DNA of 64,000 nucleotides from Hofstenia miamia (taxonomy: Eukaryota > Xenacoelomorpha > Acoela > Hofsteniidae). The notes beneath the pieces were generated by a model that saw only the letters and a program-made list of their open reading frames with translations, did not search any database and had not been told where the DNA came from. Each line of letters begins with the position of its first letter. Positions within the stretch are counted from its first letter, which is position 1. The position numbers and the translations under genes were made by a program. The DNA is taken from assembly GCA_900660155.1 (NCBI GenBank), contig CABFPE010000549.1:224367-288366 (forward strand). The letters run 5' to 3'. Shown one piece after another: positions 1-12,970 of the stretch.

Positions 1-755
1 ATATATATATAATATGCACAAAGTAATAGTCCATGCTCATTTTGATGCATTGTAAATAACAATTTGCTTTAGTAATTTCAGCTATGAATCTCAAAATTTC
101 TATACTATTTTATTAAAATTTATTTTAGTAAACTCTTGTGATAGGATAATACATTCGATACGTTGGATTAATATATCAAATAATGTAATGGTTCAAGAAG
201 CAATTGTTTAAGAGGTTGATTAAAATGTGGTGAATTTTTTAATAATAAATAACGTATAAGTCCCATTTTGTTTGAATATTTGATCATAAGTTTTACAACA
301 ACTTCATTAAAATTATGGTAAAAATTATTGTCTAGACTGAATGTCTAGACAACTCACTACAAAGTAAAGTTATGAATTCTCAACATGATCGCAATTATGT
401 CGCATCAACTAGTCGCAGGGTGTCAGAATCCGGCTTTTGAAGACATGCGGGATTTTGTGGTGACACTTACTCGAAATAATTATTAAAATGGATTTATAGT
501 AGATATCAATAAATCTAAGCAGAAGATATTTGCGGTTTCATTTTTTTCCACTTAGGAAATATTTTTGTTCTAGAGAAACTCAAATGCAATTAAGACTGTG
601 ATCGCTAAGGTAGCATAGAGTTTAGAAGAGCTTGCCCCCTACTTCATACTGTCCAAAGATCAACTGTCATTATGTTTATTGTAGTCTGACTTTATTCTAT
701 GAAGAAAGCCTCTTAAAGTATCATGAGAAAGCTATTGTCAACATAACAATACAAT

Positions 756-935
756 CAGGGGCGAACGCAGGATGTTCTGACGAGTTTATACTTTAATCAT
801 GACCAAAAAATTAAAAATTAGGGGAAAAGAGACCCTAAAGATGCATTTCACTACTCTGAATTTCAAATTTTTTATTTTTTTGCGGAAAATTTTTTGATTT
901 AGCCAGTCAAAATCTACTTTGAAAACCTGACCGGT
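756..935 (-). repeat. Dispersed repeat copy A (MITE-like)
   Basis: Read on the minus strand, this segment aligns by eye with 60940-61175 on the plus strand. Both share a tract ending in TTTTGACTGG next to CAGGTTTTCAAA, then GAAAATTTT/GCAAAAAA tracts, TTTAGGGT(T/C)TCTTTT, and CGTCAGAA followed by CCTGCGT. The plus-strand outer end begins CAGGGGCGAACGCAGG, which resembles hAT-type MITE ends. The exact borders are uncertain. Confidence 0.55.
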
Positions 936-1529
936 TGGACATTCTACCATATCTCCCTTTTGAGTACACTATTGCATACAATATGTCAGGAGAATAAATT
1001 TGAAGGATCCTCAATTAGTTTTAAGGTTCTAAAGGGTTCCTTGAAATTACATACTTATTGAATCAAATTAGCTTGTAAACGAAAATTTAAAAAATTGTAA
1101 AAATTGGAAAATTTAGAAAATATTTTCGAATTGCCAATGGAGTTTGAAAAATAGACTTCTACGAAATTCGATCTATAGACTATCTGTATAAATTCCTGTA
1201 TTTAATTTAAACAATATAATTGCAATGAATTATCATTTATGAATGTATTTAATGATATCAAATCTAATATTTTAAATCAAAAGAAAATCCAATTCATTCA
1301 TCGAGCCTTTAATATCATTACCGTTATTGGAACTTTGATTCTTATCATTAACATTAAACAGCATGGAGATTTTGGAAAATGTTTCATGATCATTTAAAAA
1401 AATATTAAATGCTTATAGCTCAAAAATGAAAGCACCCTTTGATAGAGGAAAGAAATTAAATCTTCAAAAATTCGAAATTTTCATAGAAAGCTTGTTCATC
1501 TTTCAACAACCTCTGCCAAATCAATAAGC

Positions 1530-1700
1530 TTAAATAGAAATTTTCAACATTCCATTAAAGTATGATCCCCAATAGACCTACCCATGCCCCAAGATTTTTA
1601 AGTTTGGCAATAGGCTTGGAGAAAATTCTTTGCAATTGTAGAAAAACGGTTTGTCCTTAAGAATGGAAGCCAAGCTGTTTAAGTTTAAGATCTTGTTACT
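1530..1700 (+). repeat. Old dispersed repeat, copy 1
   Basis: Shares with about 23480-23640 an ordered series of similar blocks: AATAGAA.TTTTCA.CATT, CCCAATAGA, CC.TGCC, GAAAATTCTTTG and GTGGAAAAACGG or GTAGAAAAACGG. The similarity is partial, with roughly two thirds of positions alike by eye, which suggests an old unnamed family. No coding capacity is seen. Confidence 0.45.
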
Positions 1701-2478
1701 CAATACTTCATTTCTAAGCTTGTACTTGTAGTTTCTTTGCATGGATTTTTTCCATTACATATTATATTTGGTGAAGGATTTTAAGTTGAAAATTTTAGCT
1801 GATATCTAACTATGATTTTAGGGCTGTGATTAGAAAATGGTTACTAAAAAATTTGACTGATTAGCGCATGGTGTACACTATCAGAAGCAAAAAATTGCGT
1901 TTTGTACTAATTGCAAGAATGTGAAAGTCATACAGGCTTAGGAAGTACTCTATTCAATTATGTTACGCTTCAACTAAAAATAATACAATGTTATTACTTG
2001 TGTTTCACTCAACTTTCATTATTTCAAATGGAAATGGGAATACGAGCTACATTAATAATTGACATGCTTTACGTCACAAGTTAATTAAAAAGATCTGTAC
2101 TGCTTAGGTAACTAGTATGACTTGTTAATTAAATTTCTATTTTTCTTTTATCTTCCATAAAGTCTATAATAGACAATATTTGACATTATGAAAAATTCCT
2201 TCCAATTACATTTTCACACATTTTTTGAAAGAGTTGCTTGGATTATATCATTTCAAAATTGTTAGCATAATGGGCAACAATAAGGTTGCGGATTAGAACA
2301 TCTGAGTAAATAAATGCCATTTATAATTTGTATTTACAACATATTTTTAGAAATATACCAATATAATAGTATAATATCAAATTTTATTAATCAAATTGTA
2401 CCCGGTATCGTCTAAAATTATTAGGCTTGTCTCGCGCTACCATTCTGTTAACAGCTGGTGAGCTCAGCTCCCCGAAAT

Positions 2479-2831
2479 CAGACTTGTCAACATTTCGAGC
2501 CTTAGCTTTGTGTTGGATATACAACCAGCCCAAAACGAGGCTTTTTTAAGCAAAGCAAATTTATAGTATTCTTTATAAACTGATTGTAAATTTGATTATG
2601 CAGATTTTTCTTACCCTTTCAATCAATATGCCTTTCTTGTAATTTTATTTTAGAAATATTTATTTAATAATAGGAAAAGTAATATAAAAATTCTGAGAGC
2701 GCAATATTCTTGAAAGCAATATCGAGATGAAACGAACCTCATTTAAAGATTTTATGTGGTGAGCAGAGCGAGCCGAACTTACTCAAATTTTAACGAGCCG
2801 AGCTATACGCTTCAGCTTGTTGACAAGTCTG
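2479..2831. mobile_element. hAT-like MITE
   Basis: A 353-bp non-coding element bounded by inverted ends CAGACTTGTCAAC at 2479 and its complement GTTGACAAGTCTG ending at 2831. The 8-bp flanks are CCCGAAAT on the left and TCCGAAAG on the right, six of eight identical, consistent with a decayed hAT-type target duplication. The family assignment is inference from the duplication length and the CAG ends. Confidence 0.55.
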
Positions 2832-3330
2832 TCCGAAAGGAATCAATGCGAATTTTAAGAATGTTTCTTTAAACAAATCAACGCAGCTTTTTACTTTCAA
2901 AGCATTAACGTTGAATATCTGGTTTCACTTAAATGTTTAAGAACAACTAAAGGATAATACTTTTCCGCTGCTTTTAGCAAATTTATTTCATTTTTTACTA
3001 ACACTATGGATTGATGTCTCCGAAAGCGGGGCTTTTTTCAAATACCACTTTTCTTCTATCACTGGACTTAACTTTAGCTCAAAATCGATCTTTGCCAAAA
3101 AAAATTTCTTGAATTTCTCGTTTTAGTAGATCAGATTTGGGTAGGTATGGGAGAAACTTATAATAATATCTATAAACGGAAATTGAAAAGTTTAACTGAG
3201 TTTTACAATAGCATATAATAATAATGTAAAACTTCAATATGTAAATATTTATTTTCGACATAGGCTCATAATTTGTTTGCATTTACTGCAGTTGGGTTGT
3301 TTGGTGTACACTGTTGGGCTTACACTAGAC

Positions 3331-4210
3331 ACATGTGAAAGAGCGAAAGAGCCCTGAAAATATTTAANATATAAAATAAGCAAGAAAATGTGTATTTAGC
3401 TCGGGATGAGCTTTAAAAAATTCCAGCATTTCCGAGTGAAATGTCAATATTTAATATATTTCAACATACACTGATAACGAAGTTTGCTGACGTCATCAAA
3501 ATATTGAAAGATTCACATTTCAAAACATTAGAAATTGAGGGTTCTTTTATGAAGAATGTTTGTGCAAAGTTTCATTTAAATATTGTAATTTCAACCAGAT
3601 TTAGATTGGAGGGAGGAAGTCTTTTTTCACCATACCTTAGAAGCCCAATAAATCTGAGTTTAAATAGGGTTTGGAGGTCAAATGTTCGAATGAGCTATTT
3701 CTGAAAGTCTTTTTGAATTCACTGATCCTGATGTAAAATTTATATGGAATGCCTGTATCATGTGTTACTTGATCATAGAACTTCTTGGTGCTTGGTAACA
3801 CAAAATGTTTCCAAAATTTAGAACAAACTCCACTTTGTAATGAAATATAAAAAACATAAAGATTAAAATCAGTTAATTATTTTGCTTCCAATTATATATT
3901 GTATGATATATAACGGTTTTTTACGCTTCTATCCAAAATATTTAATTTTACACTAAATAATCAATTTTTTCACAAACCAATACAAAAGCATATCAATAAT
4001 GTTATGTCACATCTATTAAATTTTTCAAATTTTAATGAGCAATTGCAAAAATGATTGGTTAGTGTAAAAATTCTACATTTTTCATTAGACATTTAATAAA
4101 GTTTGAAAACATTTCTAATGCAATTCGTTAAAATTTAAAGTAAATTTAGGAAGAAATATTAAACACTTGGAGNACATGTGAAAGAGCGAAAGAGCCCTGA
4201 AAATATTTAA
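3331..4210. other. Contig-join signature: 37-bp repeat around an inserted contig
   Basis: The 37 bases at 3331-3367 (starting ACATGTGAAAGAGCGAAAGA) recur exactly at 4174-4210. A single N follows the first copy (3368) and precedes the second (4173). The 804 bases between the Ns look like a contig dropped into a gap whose flanks overlap. This is an assembly feature, not a biological repeat. Confidence 0.7.
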
Positions 4211-7200
4211 AATTTTTTCATATATCACACTGTAATTATTACAAAATTCAATTTAACGAGTCTTTCTTTATTGACAGTAAACAAATATTTCTGCATTGAG
4301 AATAGAAAATAGAAATTTTTGCATTTTATGTATTTAATCCATAGTATGGATTCCATACTTCTATTGCAGGGACAATTTAGAGCACTTTGTTTTGTGCTTT
4401 GCCTTTTACACATATTTTTGTGACTGTTATTTGTCCTTGCCATTTACTCTGTCAGTATTGGTAAAGGGAATAGATTTTGTCGGTGATGTACCATAAGTTT
4501 GTCGAGCTGTGGAAGCAGAGGGTGTACATGCAGATGGTGTTTCTAGGTTTGATGAGGCACTTCCTGAGATATTGACATCTTTTTAAAGGAAGATCTAGTT
4601 CTGTTCATGATTTGAATCAGCTGCTTTCGCCTTTGATAGGGCATGAATGATCTTCGTTTAGTGGAAGATTGTTGAGGATTTTTTCAAAATTAAAATCGCC
4701 TCCGACTCTGCTTTGATATTTAAGTTTTTCTACCGCTGCGTCCATAAAATATTTTATTCAAAAAACATCAGGAGCCCAGAAAAAGAGTTTTTTAAAAAAT
4801 CCTTTGACAAAGATGAATACTTGGCCCCTGACAACTCTGATAACTTTTTAATTTTTTTGGAATGGTGTACTCCATCGTTATATGTTTTGAGCCTATATAT
4901 AGCTGCTAAGAGGCTTGCTTGCAAAGTAGAAGACATAGTGGACTTTAGCATTAAAAGGTGAACTCACGAATTTAAACATTAACGTAGGATTATCTGCAAT
5001 TACTTTGACAGGGGTAACCATTAATTTAACCATTAATTTAATGAAAATTGGACAGATTTAAGGTTAGATCATCTTTAAATCTTAATTGGCATAGCACTTA
5101 CACGCACACAAATTTATGTGTAATGTTTTTAACCAATGCCTTATTCTAATCATGAATGTTAAAAGGTGAACTTCTGTTATAACAAAAGTTTCACCGTTCA
5201 GCTTAGAGGTATAAGTTTTATATTGTATGTTATTTTTAGATTGAATTTTAAATTACAGCTTCTCTTTGAGGGAAATAAACTTTTCATTCATAAAAATGCC
5301 ACACTCTCCATTCATGTATAAAATATTGCATTTAATTAAATCCGGTGATAGTTTAAGTTTAAGGCACTATTTGATCAATTCTGTGCTGCCTACAAAGACC
5401 CCGAAAATTAAGATCTCATTATTATGATTGATTTTCGCAAAAGTGTGAAACACTTTGTTTTATGGGGCTTTTTTTGATTAAAAAATTATGATCTATTGTC
5501 AAATGAAGTCCCGAATAAGAACGAGAGATTGAGGTAGTTTGACATGGTATTTGACTTTATGTTTACAAATGTGTGATTCTAATCCTTATCGGGACGTCTG
5601 TCAACATTTGTTGACATCAAGCATATTTTTGTATTTCAACATCAATGTATCTTAACAATATCAATAACAGTGATTCTATGGGAGCATGAATATTATTATT
5701 ATTTAATCAATGCTTATATAAGAAATGTTGTAAAAATCTTATAATTACAAAATTTATAGCATTTCTGGTTCCCATGTCTACAATCGCTTTAAAAGTAGTC
5801 TTGATATGTTTGATGAAAATCTGCTGAAGGGTTAGGGAGACAAATGGTCGGGTCGTGTCGGGTTCGCGGTCAAGCAGAGATTGATTTAAAAAGTCTAAGA
5901 CTTTAAGTGATGCCAGTTAAAGGCTATTACCCTATTAGAAAATAACCCAAGAAGTGAGTATTGCGAAACAACATCTACTTTTCGGGTCGAGTCGGGTTCA
6001 GGTAGTGAATATTCCGATAGGATCGGGTTCAGGTCCAGGATAAACTCACATTGTCATTTTCAATCGTGCATGTAGCATTTAGTATTGCACATATTGTTAT
6101 ATAGAAATACAGGCAGAAATTGAACAAAGCATATATTTGAAGAATCTTTTTTGCTTGTTGAGTACCAATTTAAAGAATGCCTTCAACAACTAAAAATCAA
6201 GAAAGTGTTTGAAATTCTGACCTTGTTACCAAATTTATAAATAAAAGAATCCCAATATATATGAAAAAAGTTTTATGAATCTTCACTATAGTGTTTATGA
6301 ATCAAAATAATATTTTACACTAAGGATTTGAATACTAGTGGTGTTTTTTGAGTTACTGTATATTTTTCTGTGTATTATTGCACCTACAAATAATAAACTA
6401 CATTTTTATTAAATCACCTGGAAGTTTTCATTTAAATGATAAATAACAGTAGACATAGTGTATGCATTATAATAAATATTATTATTTAAGAGAATATTGA
6501 CAGAATTCTGAAAATGTGTGTTGTTTCTGACTTCTTGATAAGGGTTAGTATCTACAACACCATTATGATCCTCATAATTTAGTTCAACTGTGGTTTTTAT
6601 TTTAATAAATAGTTTTTCATCTCAAGTTTACATTGAAATTTAATCCTTGTGATGCACATGTTGTGCCTGATGCTTAATATTCATATTTTCAGGAGTTTTA
6701 TCTCTTGAAATATATAGAAAAAAATTGGAATTTTCGCCATTAAGTCTATTTTAGTTGAATTAATTGCCTTCCAATTGCTATTTTAATTGCTTATAGTGGT
6801 GTGCTAATCGAGTGTTATCAGAATGATGGAAGACAACGTGCAAATGTATAATAAAAAATACGAAAAGTCTGAATAAAACTGGATTAGGTATCAAAGATGT
6901 TTCATGAAATATAAAAACCTAACTCATATCTTAGATTTACACTTTATATATTTCTGTTTCAAAGAAGAAAATTATTTTTCAATATTTCTAACTTTTTTAT
7001 TTACAAAATCCATTTCAATAAGAACAACAAACAGTTAAAATTTTAAATAAGTATTTTTAGATTTCTAAGTATTTACTGCGATTTCAATTTCTCGAAACTA
7101 GCTACTTACAGCCATAACGTGTGTGAATTCAATCTATGGCAGCTTTCTAAGGAAATCATAAAATATTGTTTTAAAGATTTGTACATTTGAAAAAAAAACT

Positions 7201-7497
7201 AACATAAATATATTTTTCTTCTATGAAAGATTCAATTTCAGTAAAAAAAAACATTCGAGTTCCTCCCATCCCAGATGTTCAGATAGTAAAGTTGTCAAAA
7301 CAAATGGCGGCGGGTGTGACCTATAACTAAAATAAAAAATAAAAAATTGGTGCTTTCAGATTTTAAATAGCTTAATTAGTTTAAGAATATTTTTAGAATC
7401 CATCATCAATTGAAAAAATGTCTTTGTTACTTGGATAATAAAGGTTCCCAAAACTATTTAAACATAACCATTGCGAGTGTATTTAGGTATTCACAAC

Positions 7498-7782
7498 ATG
7501 TCTCGGATTCCAGACCCTCAATTGATATCAAAAAGCAAGTCAGCCCATCGGAGAGTCATTCTCAACGTTGGAGGCATACGACACGAAGTTCTTTGGAGAA
7601 CACTTGCTAGATTGCCACGCTCTCGATTGGGTCGGCTGCAGAAAGCTGTCACCCATGAAGCTTTGCTTCGTATTTGTGATGACTACAATCTTTTTACTCA
7701 GGAATATTACTTTGACAGACATCCAGGTTGTTTCTCTGTAATAATCAACTTCTACAGAGTTGGCAGGCTTCACTTATTAGAG
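7498..7782 (+). CDS. Shab: Kv2 (Shab-type) potassium channel, exon 1: T1 domain
   Basis: First coding exon of a voltage-gated K+ channel alpha subunit of the Kv2/Shab/KCNB family, the plasma-membrane delayed rectifier that assembles as a tetramer. It encodes residues 1-95, starting at the only suitable ATG (7498), after a short N-terminus. The T1 tetramerisation domain begins at about residue 19 with [18 protein letters not shown], almost identical to Kv2 channels, and includes FDRHPG and FYRVGRLH. His92 is the first ligand of the HX5CX20CC inter-subunit zinc site typical of Kv2-Kv4. The exon ends in phase 0 after Glu95 with a good donor (GTGAGA at 7783). The seven exons total 2073 nt, giving 690 residues; this is shorter than vertebrate and fly Kv2 proteins because the C-terminal tail is shorter. 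Confidence 0.93.
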
Positions 7783-8034
7783 GTGAGATTTTAGTAACTG
7801 ATATTGCTAAATACAGTTTGCTTGCCGCATTTACTGCCAGGTCCAGCGACCCAAAAAATTTTGTTTTTAGCAGGAAAATGTTTTGTATAACCACAAAATG
7901 CAGACAGGGACGAAAACGGAATTTTCGGTGTCACCATATATAGATGACATTGCGTCAGCAGTATATTTTGACATGGAAGTGAATGTGGTAATAACATTCA
8001 TGCACTAATCAGATTAATATTGAAAAAAGCTAAA

Positions 8035-8504
8035 CCAAGCAACAAGGATTCATAGACCATTGATGCCCCACCTTTCTTTCCATTGTTGGCCATTATTGGC
8101 GTTTGGCTGCTGGGTCATTAATGGCCCAATGATAAATCCAACAAAGTGCCAATAATGAAGACTTTTTAGCTTTTCTTCTTAAATTATTCATGGGATACAA
8201 AATAGAATCCTCAGCATTGTTATTGGATAAAATTCCATAAAAAATATAAAACAAACACATGTAAACTAAACTGCAGTCACTATGGAGATATTTTTTAACA
8301 CACTATAATGTATTACAAAATTAATTTTTATTCATTGTTTATACTATAGATATATTTATAAATATTTGATAATAATTTTTTGAAATTATTTTAACTTGCT
8401 TAAAGAAACTATATCATTGGCACATTGTTGGATATATGGCTAGTAATGTTCGATAAAGGAGAAAATGATGGGACACCAATGGCCCATGAATCCTTGTTGC
8501 TTGG
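8035..8504. mobile_element. Non-autonomous TIR transposon (MITE)
   Basis: A 470-bp element with long imperfect inverted ends of about 48 bp. The left end begins CCAAGCAACAAGGATTCAT and the right end is its complement finishing TTGTTGCTTGG. The inner parts of the arms (GCCATTG and TCCCA-type blocks) also match with several substitutions. It has no coding capacity. The target duplication could not be decided, so the superfamily is unassigned. Confidence 0.65.
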
Positions 8505-11500
8505 GAATTATTCAGAAGTTCTCAAAAAATTGTTAAGCTAATGGAAAGTTTTTCCTGTTCAATCTTAAAGTTTTGGGAAACTATGATAGATTCGTAAAGA
8601 TTTTAAGGAAGAAAGATCTTGTATAGTTATTCCCTCCAAATCTTAAAACTTACATGAAGTAAGTACTAAGCACAACTTTGATATTGTGTCATTAACAGTA
8701 AAATCTATACTGAAAAAAATTGCATTATCAAAATGGTAACACGGTCCGACTGTTTGCAAGAAAAAGTGAATTGCTACTTTAAATAAATTTGATTACGATT
8801 TCAAAGGTGTTATTTAGACAACGTATTATTAAAAAATTTGATAGAAGTGGTAAGAAGAAACCGTAATGAGTGATAATTTTAATCTTTGAAAATTCAAAGC
8901 TGCTTTCAAAACTCTTCGCCTACGCTTTTTGTCATTTTCAATGCAACTGTCAACTGAAGGTCCCTATCTCTGATTCTAATATTATCAGGCAGGCGAATTT
9001 TTATAAAGCATTTTCCAATTTTAATATCAAGGTTTCTCATTCTATTTCATTTAATTAATTTAGTTTATCTTCTAATTTCAAGTTTTGCTTTGTTCCTGCT
9101 TTAATTCTTACATTTCATTCTGTTCGATGCGCAATGAAACTTATGTGCAATTTAAAAACTTATTCTAATCTAATTGGCTGTTGGGATACTTGCGATTTAG
9201 GCAAACTGGGATATTAAAAGCTTGTAAAAAGTTCTTTAATTTTGGTACATACATTTTCACTAATGCGCAATCCCAAATAATTCCTATATTTTAATAAGGT
9301 GTTGTGGCTTGCTTTGACTTCATCTATAAATAACTAATTATAAAATGATATGGATATTCCTGTAACTATATAATGAAAATATATATTTTTAACAATGTGT
9401 GAAGCGCTGCATCAGTTTTAATTTGGGTAATATTAGAAATTGATAACTGTGTTTTGTAATTTTGATGTTAAACTAATTACATTAATGGTCAGAAAAACCA
9501 TTCGCTTTCTATATTCCCTACATTTTCTGTTATTAATGACATGACGTCATCAAATTCGGAAGTTTCTCTGAAACAATTTTTGCAATCAAACCATGCAAAA
9601 TGTAATGGGAAGTGAGAGTTAAACGCTCAGGGGACACATTTGCATATCATTGATTTTCTATTTTTACAAAGTATTGTTTGTTTTTTCATGATATTTGTTG
9701 TAGCTTTTAAGATTTAGTCTAGATGTCTGCTCTAAGAGCAGAATTAAGCGTTGCTTAAATTGCTTTTTCTGCTAAAAATACGTTCAGAATAGAACGTAGC
9801 AGAATTTTAAGTGACTTTAACAACATGATTTAATTGCATTACAATGCTCAATGATCATAATTATATGGAATTTTTGTTTTAAGATTTAAAAGATATGCTT
9901 GAAACATTTGATATAGTTTTGCAAAAACTAGCAACTTAATTAATGTTGTGTAGATTTTCAGCTTTTCTAATTCATATATTAGTATCAGAATATGGCGAAA
10001 CTGTCAGCAATTTTATCCTTTGTTAATAAATAAATATTTTTGAGTATTTTAAGAACTTGCTTCAAATACGTATGCTTACTTATTTTAAAAAGCGTTAATA
10101 ATTTTCTAAGATGCATAAAATATGACTGGGTTAATAACAAATGATTCGCGCTCGTCTTTTTAGCGGCTGAAGAACCTCCAGAAAAAGATTTAAAAAAAGG
10201 AGTCGTTTCATTTGGTCGAATGTTAGGTTTCAGACGGAAATAAACGTCTAAAATTTTTCAACGAAATTCAAGAATTCCGAATGAAATACGTATTTTTGCA
10301 TATTTAATGTTTTCTATTCGTATTTTACAAAACCAATAAATATTTGAAAAAGATGTCACTCTTGTTTCTTATTTTTATAGACTGTTAGAAAAAATATTTT
10401 TGATGTAATACCGATTGGAAATGTTGTAATTTTGAATAATGCACTTTTAGAAAAGGTAAACTAGTGCCTATTAGGCACTTTATAAATACGGTGTTAACTT
10501 TAGCATTTTTAACACATTATTCTTCTGATTTAAATATAACTATTCCTTTTATTACATTGCAATCTTTACACTTGGCTCTAGACTTCAAACTGTCATCCAG
10601 AGATTCTGAATTAATAGGGCGACTTAGAGCAAAACGCAACTATTAAGCTACGTCCAAGCTCCATATCTTACAGAATAGCTATATTAAATTTATTGATTTT
10701 AATAATTTTGAAAAAATCCTTGTTTCTATAAAGTAAATCTTCTGGTCATCCACAATTATTTGAAATTTACTTAAAAATTACCTTCACTAAATAGCTTGGA
10801 TGTATGTCTTATTTCAAAAATATCTATAGGATTGAGTGTAAGTGTTTTACGAGTTAGTTGAAATCAAAAAGTTATACACGGATTCCATACCTCATCTTGA
10901 ATAAAATACGCACAACTAACTTTTTTTAAGGAATCTACTTAATAGAGGTATTGAGGTATGAACACATATATACATTATTTCTTTACTACAAAATTCAATA
11001 TCATTACATTGGACTTTAACAGATTTATGACGCGATTAAAAAGTCATCTATACAAACTTATTGGTCCCACTGGATGCTGAATTTTTCCAAATTAGTGCAC
11101 TAATCGCTAATTTATGGTTAAATTGCGCTGAAATTTATTTAGTTCGGAGCAATCACGAGACATTCCGTATAGTTCTAGACCATCGCATTTCAAACACAAA
11201 GTCGATCACATTTTACATAAACCTCCTTTCATGGAAATAGAAATTTAAGAGAATATAAGCCAGCTGAATTTCAAATTGCTATATGCATCTACAGTTTTTC
11301 CTGTCCAAATATCCGAAATAGGCATTCAATTAATCCGACTTGTATTTTGTACATCATAGTTTAGATTTTCTAAAAAAAAATTGAAGGCGGCTTGAGTCTC
11401 AAATGTACACATTTGTGTACATGTACACACGCATTTTTGCTTGATTGTTTTAGAATACCTTCCAAAGGTTTTTTTTGACTGTAAACTTTTAAAAAATAAT

Positions 11501-11970
11501 TCAGTAGTTTCTCCTAGTTTCGCGACTACTTTGCTAATACATACATGAAATCGAGAAGTAAATGCAACATAACTAACTTTACTAGTCGTTTCTTTTAGAT
11601 TAAGTATAAATTGACTATCCAGATTGTAGTTCGTGTTTGAATAATCTCGATGCTTTTCATATTTTCTGGCAGCATGACATTCGACTGGTACCACATAAGA
11701 GTTGTAAGCAAAGACTTTTAGTCGAGTGACTTAGAAACTTTGTAGACATCTTCAATGCTATGTGGCACCCAGGAAAGATTTCCTTGTATTAGTAGTCCAA
11801 TTTCTTTTACCGACTACAATTAATCGATACTGTGACTTCCAAGAATTCTACAAATCACTTCCTTACAGCCATAAAATTAATTGTTTGCATAATATATGTC
11901 TATATGAAAAGCTCTCTGGTCCAGAGGTAGGCCTGTTTAGACCACCGCATATATATATATATATATATAT

Positions 11971-12970
11971 NNNNNNNNNNNNNNNNNNNNNNNNNNNNNN
12001 NNNNNNNNNNNNNNNNNNNNNNNNNNNNNNNNNNNNNNNNNNNNNNNNNNNNNNNNNNNNNNNNNNNNNNNNNNNNNNNNNNNNNNNNNNNNNNNNNNNN
12101 NNNNNNNNNNNNNNNNNNNNNNNNNNNNNNNNNNNNNNNNNNNNNNNNNNNNNNNNNNNNNNNNNNNNNNNNNNNNNNNNNNNNNNNNNNNNNNNNNNNN
12201 NNNNNNNNNNNNNNNNNNNNNNNNNNNNNNNNNNNNNNNNNNNNNNNNNNNNNNNNNNNNNNNNNNNNNNNNNNNNNNNNNNNNNNNNNNNNNNNNNNNN
12301 NNNNNNNNNNNNNNNNNNNNNNNNNNNNNNNNNNNNNNNNNNNNNNNNNNNNNNNNNNNNNNNNNNNNNNNNNNNNNNNNNNNNNNNNNNNNNNNNNNNN
12401 NNNNNNNNNNNNNNNNNNNNNNNNNNNNNNNNNNNNNNNNNNNNNNNNNNNNNNNNNNNNNNNNNNNNNNNNNNNNNNNNNNNNNNNNNNNNNNNNNNNN
12501 NNNNNNNNNNNNNNNNNNNNNNNNNNNNNNNNNNNNNNNNNNNNNNNNNNNNNNNNNNNNNNNNNNNNNNNNNNNNNNNNNNNNNNNNNNNNNNNNNNNN
12601 NNNNNNNNNNNNNNNNNNNNNNNNNNNNNNNNNNNNNNNNNNNNNNNNNNNNNNNNNNNNNNNNNNNNNNNNNNNNNNNNNNNNNNNNNNNNNNNNNNNN
12701 NNNNNNNNNNNNNNNNNNNNNNNNNNNNNNNNNNNNNNNNNNNNNNNNNNNNNNNNNNNNNNNNNNNNNNNNNNNNNNNNNNNNNNNNNNNNNNNNNNNN
12801 NNNNNNNNNNNNNNNNNNNNNNNNNNNNNNNNNNNNNNNNNNNNNNNNNNNNNNNNNNNNNNNNNNNNNNNNNNNNNNNNNNNNNNNNNNNNNNNNNNNN
12901 NNNNNNNNNNNNNNNNNNNNNNNNNNNNNNNNNNNNNNNNNNNNNNNNNNNNNNNNNNNNNNNNNNNNNN
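11971..12970. other. Assembly gap (1000 N)
   Basis: A run of exactly 1000 Ns preceded by an (AT)n tract that probably stopped the assembly. Long open frames across this run are artefacts. Confidence 0.99.

Larger units (their letters stand above)
1..7497. other. Upstream non-coding region
   Basis: AT-rich DNA before the Kv2 gene with no convincing protein-coding gene; open frames are short and AT-biased. It contains a MITE-like repeat (756-935), an old dispersed repeat (about 1530-1700), a hAT-like MITE (2479-2831), a contig-join signature (3331-4210) and GGGTCGGGTT-like motifs around 5846-6040. A 5' UTR intron of the Kv2 gene could end at the AG of 7485-7486, just before the ATG, but no promoter can be identified by eye. 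Confidence 0.6.

Noticed and set aside
596-622. GCTAAGGTAGCATAG, similar to a conserved large-subunit rRNA motif
   Set aside because: Only about 15-20 bases match, and the flanking sequence does not resemble rRNA on either side. Probably chance or a tiny fragment.
11326-11694. 122-codon minus-strand frame as a gene
   Set aside because: No domain, no splice context and composition typical of AT-rich noise. It lies in Kv2 intron 1.
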